NCBI GenBank assembly: GCA_016716065.1
Contig: JADJXA010000003.1
Span: forward strand, 744,001-808,000
Source of the DNA: Candidatus Leptovillus gracilis
Lineage (GTDB): Bacteria; Chloroflexota; Anaerolineae; Promineifilales; Promineifilaceae
Length of the DNA: 64,000 bases
Direction of reading: 5' to 3'
This document shows, one piece after another, positions 58,133 through 64,000 of this stretch (position 1 is its first letter; every line of letters begins with the position of its first letter). A model generated the notes under the pieces. It did no database searches. It was given only the letters and a program-made list of their open reading frames with translations, and was not told the origin of the DNA. A program made the position numbers and the translations under genes.

Positions 58133-59690
58133 CTGGACTCTGGCGATTTTAGGCTAGCGTCACTCAACCGAACCTTTAAAAACCTATATCGTCTTGCCTG
58201 CTAACTGTCGCAGTGGCAGGGCTGCACAGCGAATCAGTGACGCACTGATTCTAGCGTACATGTCTTCAAGCTGGGGGAGAAGTCTGGTCGGTTATGCCGG
58301 GGCAGGCTGTTCGGCGCCAATGAAACGCGCCAATACCTGCTCGATGTCTCCACAAGTGGCTGCTAATTTACACGCCGCTTCCAATACTTGACGCGCATGG
58401 TGCTGTCGGTGATGTCGAATCACATCAGCGACCACCTTAAAACGTTCGTCTGGTTGAGCGTGATTCAAGCGCCATTGCAGATAGGTGTAGGCCAGAAAGA
58501 TGATGGCAAACCACTTCTCCGTTGCTTCATAAGACTGTACGCGAAAGTCGCCCAAACCCAACAGTTGCTTGACATAGTAGTTATCCACCTCAATCGGCCA
58601 ACGCTTCTGATAGTAAGTCAGTATTTGCTGCGGCGACAACGACAGGTCGGTACACAGAAAATACTTGGGGCGCTTGTCCCCACGGTGCCTCTTGCTGATG
58701 AGGACACAGACCTCAAACGGCACGTTCTTGAGTCTGCCCTTCCGGGCGCGAACGAGGTAGGCCGTTTTCGCTGGTCTGTAGCCGCCGGATTAACCGGTGT
58801 GTACGGCTGGTGCTTAAGGCGTTGGTTCCATTCAGGCAGTTTGATACCGTCGAGCGTCCGGTTGGATTTGATGGCACAAATGACATGCCAACCACTTCGA
58901 CTTCGCTCAGTGCAAGCTCTGACGACGGCAGAATTTTAAGAGGTTGTTGGAAGCGTACCAACTATCGAAAAGAACATAGACGGTAAAACCGGCGGGCAGC
59001 AGCTTTTTCAACTCCATCAGAATGGAGCGCACGATGCGATACTTGCTGCGAAAGGCCAGGCGGCGTCCTTTTAACCGTTTCCGATTGAGGCGGCGCACCG
59101 TTTTCTCGCGCAGGTAGAGACCCCAACCGAAGACATACGCCTGGTTGCCCAGTTGAATGCGGACTTCAACATGTTGGGTTCCGTTGGTGTAAACCTGCTT
59201 TTTTCCCTGACTGCGGGTATGGTCATGATGCCAGTCCACAGCTTCCTGACAGGTGGTGTCTTTGTCTTTGGCCGTCAAGGAATCGTCGATGCTGACAAAT
59301 ATAACTTTCTCACCTGTGACACTGGCTAACTGTATCAGGTCGCCAATCGTGAATTCACGCAGCGCACCACGCAAATCCTGAGCAGACCAGGGGCTGATGC
59401 GCAAGCAATCGGCCGCATTCGAGGGATGTCGCCCGTCGACGATTAAGTCGTATAGGGTGGTCAATGTCTTGTGGGGCGACTCGCAGACAATCGCGGCATC
59501 GGCAATGGCTAAAACATGACGACACTGTGGTTTTGCGAGAGTCAGTTGTAAAAGGGCAAGAAATTGAATGAGTTTGGTCGAATGTTGTACAATCTGCTTG
59601 ATCAAGAGGTTGCTCCAGATTTAGATTTTGGTTTGGAACTGTTATCTTAATCTGTCAGCCTCTTGTGATCCACTTTTCGCCAGACTCCAG
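58133..59690. mobile_element. 1.56-kb IS with 7-bp target duplication
   Basis: Ends CTGGACTCTGGCGA and (inverted) CTGGAGTCTGGCGA; ATAGTAA flanks both sides (58126-58132, 59691-59697). One broken transposase gene in minus orientation. Confidence 0.88.
58292..59605 (-). pseudogene. IS701/IS4-like transposase, disrupted
   Basis: The N-terminal part (59605-58907): ADAAIVCESPHKTLTTLYDL, a DDE aspartate in VIFVSIDDSLTAKD, WHHDHTRSQGKK, FGWGLYLREK, FTVYVLFDSWYASNNLL with the second acidic residue. The C-terminal part (58723-58292): FLCTDLSLSPQQILTYYQKR WPIEVDNYYVKQLLGLGDFR with the catalytic Glu. Between them (about 58890-58930) the sequence is broken by an extra palindromic GCACTGAGCGAAGTCGAAGT stretch and frame changes. 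Confidence 0.8.
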
Positions 59691-59697
59691 ATAGTAA

Positions 59698-60133
59698 GGC
59701 TAGCACAAACCAACTTCGGCAAAACAGTTTGTCAATGGCAAGGAGTTTTGCGTTATAAGGGCAGGTTGGTTGACCAAGGATAAGCAAGAGAATAGAAAGA
59801 GTTTTAGGCGAAAAACGAGCGTCTCGCTCAGCAAAAGTTGAAGGCGTGAAACGATGTCGGCTGGTTGAGGTTGTGGGGAATCATGAGATGTTGGGTAAGA
59901 ACGGCCGTCGGCAGTGGCATAAGAATATGGAAGTGAAACGGCCGTTTGCCAGCAAACTTTCAGGCAGCAGCCACCGCCCTACCCGGTCAAATCAGGCGGC
60001 TTCGGCATAAGTTTTAACAAATTTACTCTGGAAAAAAGGCCAGCGTCAGGCGGGCAACCCGCCTAACATTGGTTCCAGGCGACGCTGGCGCGAGTCCTCG
60101 GAGGGCTTGCGCTCTAGCTGCGGTTGAGGTATT
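59698..60133. other. Non-coding region with repeat copy 2 and half attC
   Basis: Holds the second copy of the 57420 repeat, two ACGGCCGT (59900, 59938) and the left half of an attC-like site. No gene seen. Confidence 0.55.
60061..60133 (+). other. Half attC-like site, truncated by MITE
   Basis: GCCTAAC (60061-60067) then CAGGCGACGCTGGCGCG, identical in its core to attC-like site 2; the right half is missing where the MITE begins at 60134. Confidence 0.6.
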
Positions 60134-60384
60134 GGCGTACCGTCGGGATACGTGTAAATAATACCCACTTTGGCCTACTTTTTGCTCATTTTTGAGACCA
60201 AAATGGCGTCTAAACGATCGTAGCAGATATAAAAGCGATCAAAATAGGCCAAATATTTCTGCTAATACAGGTTACAAGAGTCAAAATTCATCCCTGCTAA
60301 TGTTTTTGAGGCCGTTTCTGTGCGGATTTGTCCAAAAATCTTAGCGAAAGCGGGTCTTTTTTACACGTATCCCGACGGTACGCC
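60134..60384. mobile_element. 251-bp MITE with perfect 25-bp inverted ends
   Basis: Outer 20 bases GGCGTACCGTCGGGATACGT, continued by GTAAA, are perfectly inverted at the right end. AT-rich centre with no coding capacity. Confidence 0.85.
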
Positions 60385-60467
60385 ATACTCAGCCTGTCGC
60401 CCACCATAGATCAGTTCCAATCCGATCAGAGCGCAAAATCCATGTACATTTGAGGAGTGATAAGTCC

Positions 60468-62246
60468 ATGACCTTAGCCATTTTGCTACTTTTGATAATC
60501 CTGGCAGTCGCGCTCTTGTTTTTTTCATTTGAGTGGGTTCCGCCCGATGTGACCGCGCTGGGGGTACTGCTGTCCCTGATTCTGTTGGGGCTGGTGCCGA
60601 TGGAGCAGGCGTTCGCCGGCTTTGGCAGCGATACCGTCATGCTGCTGCTGGGCATCCTGATTATGACCGCTGCCCTGATGCGCACCGGCGTGGTAGAAGT
60701 GGTGAGCCGAAAACTACTCCAATTCACCGGCAAACGCCCTGCCAGCTTGCTGCCGGCAACGATGCTGGCAGTAGGAGGATTAAGCGCCTTCATCAATAAC
60801 ACCGCTGCGGCGGCTTTCTTCCTGCCGGTAATCTTGGGACTGAGTCAACGCGCCAAAATAAGCGCCTCGCGCCTGCTGATGCCGATGGCCTTTGCCGCCA
60901 TTCTAGCCAGTTCGATAACGCTGATCAGCACTTCAACCAATGTCGTCGTGAGCGGTTTAATGACACAATCTGGTCTGGCGCCCATTGGCATGTTTGAACT
61001 GGCCCCAGTTGGTATACCCGTGTTTCTCACAGGCGTGTTGTACATGCTGTTCATCGGACAGCGCCTGATTCCCGAACACCCCGCGCCGGAAACATTGACC
61101 GAGAGCTTCGACCTGCGCCCCTACCTGGCCGAACTGCGGATTTTGCCCGGCTCACCGTTGGATGGCAGTACATTGGCGCAGTCCGCCCTGGGACGCAATT
61201 TTGACCTGACGGTTCTGGCGATTATCCGCGAAGGCCAACGCCAACTGGATCCGCCGGCTGAGGCCGTCCTGCGGGCCGGTGATGCGCTGCTGGTGGAAGG
61301 CGCTTCAGACGCCATCTTAAAAATCAAAGATACTGCCGGGATTGACATCCAGGCCGATGCTAAATTTTCAGATGTGGATTTGCAGGGGGATGGACTGCGC
61401 CTGGCCGAGGTGGTTTTACTGCCGCCCTCCCCGTTCATTGGACGCAAGCCCAAGGGTTTACAGATACGAGAACGGTACCATGTTCAAATTTTGGCTATCA
61501 ACCGGCGTACAGGGGTCGTTCATACCAAGATTGCTGACACCCGCCTACAAATGGGAGATGTCCTGCTGGTGCAGGGCAATCCAAAACAGATTGCAGGGCT
61601 GCAAGCTGAAAACACGTTCAGCGTGCTGGGCATGGTGGATGCGCAACGTTTCGACCGCCGCCGGGCCTGGACAGTGATAGCAATTTTCGGAGGAGCGCTG
61701 CTGCTGGGATCTTTGAAAATTGTCGCGCTGCCGGTGGCGATGCTGCTGGGAGCGCTGTTGGTATTTGTGACACGCTGTATTACGCCCGACGACGCCTATC
61801 GTCAAGTGGAATGGAAGGTACTCATTCTCATTGGCAGTATGCTGTCTTTGGGTGTTGCCATGCAGACCACCGGCACGGCGGAGTTCCTCGCCAACCGCCT
61901 GACAGCGCTGGTGGGAACATGGAATCCACTGTGGCTGCTGACCGGATTCTTTGCGCTGACCGTACTTCTGACTCAACCCATGTCAAATCAGGCCGCAGCC
62001 GCGGTGGTAATCCCGGTGGCGCTGCAAACGGCGGTGCAGTTGGGCCTGAATCCACGCACATTTGCTATGATGATTGCGATTGCCGCTAGCACCTCCTACC
62101 TGACGCCGCTGGAGCCAGCCTGTCTGATGGTGTATGGGCCGGGGCGCTACCGCTTCATGGATTTTTTGCGGGTCGGCGGGCTACTGACAGTGGTCGTGTA
62201 CCTGCTGGCTATTGTCATGACGCCTCTGTTGTGGCCGCTAAAATGA
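60468..62246 (+). CDS. SLC13-family permease with two TrkA_C (RCK_C) domains
   Basis: 592 aa. Helices 1-5 or so (residues 2-205) contain GFGSDTVMLLLGILIM, the hairpin SAFINNTAAAAFFLPVI and STSTNVVVSGLM typical of the SLC13/ArsB/NhaD fold; residues 215-390 are two RCK_C-like domains (LPGSPLDGSTLAQSALG, VLRAGDALLVEG; SPFIGRKPKGLQIRERYHV, MGDVLLVQG); the second membrane half has QPMSNQAAAAVVIPVAL. GAGGAG at 60452-60457 supports ATG 60468. Probable Na+-coupled anion (sulfate, dicarboxylate) uptake gated by a nucleotide or ligand; substrate uncertain. No ACGGCCGT inside, unlike most native genes here. Confidence 0.85.
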   Translation: MTLAILLLLIILAVALLFFSFEWVPPDVTALGVLLSLILLGLVPMEQAFAGFGSDTVMLLLGILIMTAALMRTGVVEVVSRKLLQFTGKRPASLLPATMLAVGGLSAFINNTAAAAFFLPVILGLSQRAKISASRLLMPMAFAAILASSITLISTSTNVVVSGLMTQSGLAPIGMFELAPVGIPVFLTGVLYMLFIGQRLIPEHPAPETLTESFDLRPYLAELRILPGSPLDGSTLAQSALGRNFDLTVLAIIREGQRQLDPPAEAVLRAGDALLVEGASDAILKIKDTAGIDIQADAKFSDVDLQGDGLRLAEVVLLPPSPFIGRKPKGLQIRERYHVQILAINRRTGVVHTKIADTRLQMGDVLLVQGNPKQIAGLQAENTFSVLGMVDAQRFDRRRAWTVIAIFGGALLLGSLKIVALPVAMLLGALLVFVTRCITPDDAYRQVEWKVLILIGSMLSLGVAMQTTGTAEFLANRLTALVGTWNPLWLLTGFFALTVLLTQPMSNQAAAAVVIPVALQTAVQLGLNPRTFAMMIAIAASTSYLTPLEPACLMVYGPGRYRFMDFLRVGGLLTVVVYLLAIVMTPLLWPLK

Positions 62247-62269
62247 TCACGCCATTGCCCACATCCATG

Positions 62270-62375
62270 CCCACGCCAGTCCCCTCCATCAGCTTCTAGG
62301 CCGATCAGACGACAATTGAACAGGGTCAGTGTACCACCCTGCGTTGGGATGTACGCAACATTCAAGCCGTTTGAG
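62270..62375 (+). pseudogene. Ig-like secreted-domain fragment with in-frame stop
   Basis: Reads PTPVPSISF, stop, ADQTTIEQGQCTTLRWDVRN then IQAV, stop: the N-terminal strand pair of a bacterial Ig-like domain common in Chloroflexota surface proteins. A relic, cut near IS66 copy 2. Confidence 0.6.
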
Positions 62376-62399
62376 GGTGCTATGTATATTTGAACCAAA

Positions 62400-63889
62400 G
62401 TAACTATACAGGTCTAAAACCTGTGGTATAAATGATAAGCATGGACGAAGTGCAACAACTGCGAGCAGAAAACAAGCAACTTAAGCGAGAAGTCCAAGAA
62501 CTCCGCGAAAAGTTGACCGTTGCTGAGACTCAAATCAAGCATTTAGTCGAGTTGCTTGGTCAAAATAGCCACAACTCCAGTTGGCCGTCCAGCCGCGATA
62601 AAGGCCGACAGAAGCCTAAGCCCAAAAGTCTACGGCCACAAACAGAGCGCAAAGCTGGTGGTCAGGAAGGACATGAAGGGCATACGCTTGAGTTCAATCC
62701 CAAACCAGATTTCATTGAACCGCATCGTCCAGCCCGCTGTGACCATTGCCAAGCCCCATTGTCCGAAGAAATTGTAGCCAGTAAAGTTGCTAAACGACAG
62801 GTCTTTGAATTACCGCCATTGCGTTATGTGACCATCGAACACCAAGCCGAAACCATCATCTGTCCCTGTTGTGGTGAAGCAACAACCGGTGAATTTCCAG
62901 CGGATGTGACCAACCCGGTGCAATATGGTTCGCAAGTCAAGCGGTTGTCAGTTTATCTGCGCAATGAGCAGTTCATTCCGTATGAACGAGAGCGACAGAT
63001 GTTGGCCGACCTGTTTGAATTACCCATTTCCACTGGTTCATTGCAAAACTTTTTAGAGACGGCCGCAGAAAATGTGAAGCCAGCCACACAAGCCATTAAA
63101 GAAGCCGTCAAAAAGGCCGAAGTCGGTCATGCTGATGAGACAGGCTTCTATATCAGTGGAAAAAGAGCTTGGCTCCATACCGTCAGCACCCCAGAATTGA
63201 CTTATTATGAACCGCATCAAAGTCGGGGCAAAAAAGGCGACTGACGCCATTGGCATTCTGCCTGAATTCACCGGCGCCCTTGTTCACGATAACTGGGCGA
63301 CCTATTTCAAGTATCAATTGTTGCTTCATGCCTTGTGCAATGCCCATCATTTGCGCGAGTTGACGGCTCTGGTTGAGAACGATCAACAGCAATGGGCAGC
63401 ACTGATGATTGTCTATTTGTTATCGGCCAAACAATTGGTTGCCGAAGCTTATCAGGCAGGGGAAACCGAATTGTCAATCGAGCAGTTGCAACGAATCCAC
63501 CAAATGTATGACACCATTGTTGCCTTCGGTTTAGAGGAAAACCTGTTACCTGATGAACATCCGCCCCTTGTCAAACGAGGGCGGCGCAAAAAAACAAAGG
63601 CGCGTAATCTGGTAGAACGATTTGACAAGCAGCAGGAGGCTATCTTGCGTTTTGTCCATGATTTTAAGGTGCCGTTTGATAACAACTTGGCTGAACGAGA
63701 CATCAGAATGATGAAGGTTCAGCAGAAAATCTCAGGCTCTTTTTCGCAGTTGGGAAGGCGCTGAACAATTCTGTTCGCTGCGCACCTATATTTCCACGAT
63801 TCGTAAACAGGGTCTCAATGTGTGGGAAGCATTAGGGTCTCTGTTTGACGATAATGTTCTTATGCCTCAACTCACACCTGGATAGTTAC
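62400..63889. mobile_element. IS66-like element, copy 2
   Basis: Ends GTAACTATACAGGT and ACCTGGATAGTTAC (one mismatch). More than 98 per cent identical to copy 1, opposite orientation. Its right end abuts the interior of the 1.63-kb IS transposase; its left flank is unrelated, so a rearrangement has taken place. Confidence 0.88.
62432..63880 (+). pseudogene. IS66 TnpC-type transposase, two frameshifts (copy 2)
   Basis: Same protein as in copy 1. The N-terminal 265 codons are intact here, including the stretch that is broken in copy 1. An extra A in the run at 63229-63234 and an extra T at about 63741 break the frame before and after the ...NLAERDIRMMK block. Confidence 0.88.
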
Positions 63890-64000
63890 CCAGTTTCTTG
63901 TAAATGCGACCCGAGAAGGTGGTCATTTGTTCACCCAAGACTTGCAAGTGAGCCATACCCTTTTCAGCATCGACCAATTGACCTGTTTCCAGATCGATGA
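63890..64000 (-). pseudogene. Second copy of the 1.63-kb IS transposase (fragment)
   Basis: The reverse complement is identical to 45744-45854 across all 111 bases. It continues beyond the window. Confidence 0.88.

Noticed and set aside
1..64000. rRNA and tRNA genes
   Set aside because: No conserved rRNA stretches and no cloverleaf with a GTTCRA-type T-arm noticed; a dedicated search was not possible.

Overview
The window looks like a chromosomal segment of a Chloroflexota bacterium, most likely an Anaerolineae/Caldilineae-type filament. This is inference from protein families (DUF4139 and DUF6504 proteins, a two-gene parA-parB module, DUF1361, a DUF6431-type zinc-ribbon remnant) and overall style; no rRNA or tRNA gene is present to fix the taxonomy. 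Two genome-wide signatures stand out. First, the 8-bp palindrome ACGGCCGT occurs about 75 times in the first 37.3 kb by eye count, in coding and intergenic DNA alike. Second, many intergenic gaps hold short degenerate arrays with a strict 7-bp period.

Layout. 1-37.9 kb is a dense, GC-rich housekeeping region. It holds an MBL-fold hydrolase, a NarL-type two-component pair, two membrane proteins (one DUF1361), an EamA exporter, pyruvate phosphate dikinase (ppdK), a FocA-type channel, an SPFH protein, an RpiB-like protein, a radical-SAM DNA-modification/repair-type protein, DUF4139 and DUF6504 proteins, an aspartate aminotransferase of the Rv3722c type, GTP-dependent PEP carboxykinase, GIY-YIG, SDR, parB-parA, a membrane-tethered GMC oxidoreductase plus aldehyde dehydrogenase pair, hypA-hypB, a PAS histidine kinase, and an ABC importer of the ThiXYZ/SsuABC kind. 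It ends with an effector-associated-domain protein beside a caspase-family protease carrying six predicted membrane helices.

38.0-50.7 kb is an insertion wreckyard. It contains an IS1182-like element, a second transposase remnant, an IS5-like element, a 1.63-kb IS with TIR TGAATATTCGGCATGG, an IS66 element, ISAs1 and DUF6431 remnants, several MITEs, and a cassette-like gene followed by an attC-like site. A TetR/oxidoreductase pair with two operators and fragments of an Rhs-type polymorphic-toxin locus also lie here. This stretch has no copy of ACGGCCGT. 50.7-60.1 kb is mixed: a truncated ABC-F ATPase, a broken Cys-rich secreted peptide, a lipoprotein, a TetR-controlled rifampin-phosphotransferase-like enzyme, attC-like sites and another IS. 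60.4-62.2 kb is an SLC13/RCK-type transporter. The window ends in a second IS66 copy abutting a second copy of the 1.63-kb IS.

How the genes fit together. PpdK, PEP carboxykinase and aspartate aminotransferase all act at the pyruvate/PEP/oxaloacetate node, and FocA (formate) and HypAB (nickel-enzyme maturation) suit a facultative or fermentative metabolism. The most interesting possible system is the effector-associated-domain plus caspase pair at 34.9-37.6 kb, which matches the architecture of bacterial conflict/cell-death modules. The most interesting genome-scale signals are the iterated palindrome, its absence from the imported DNA, and the heptad intergenic arrays.
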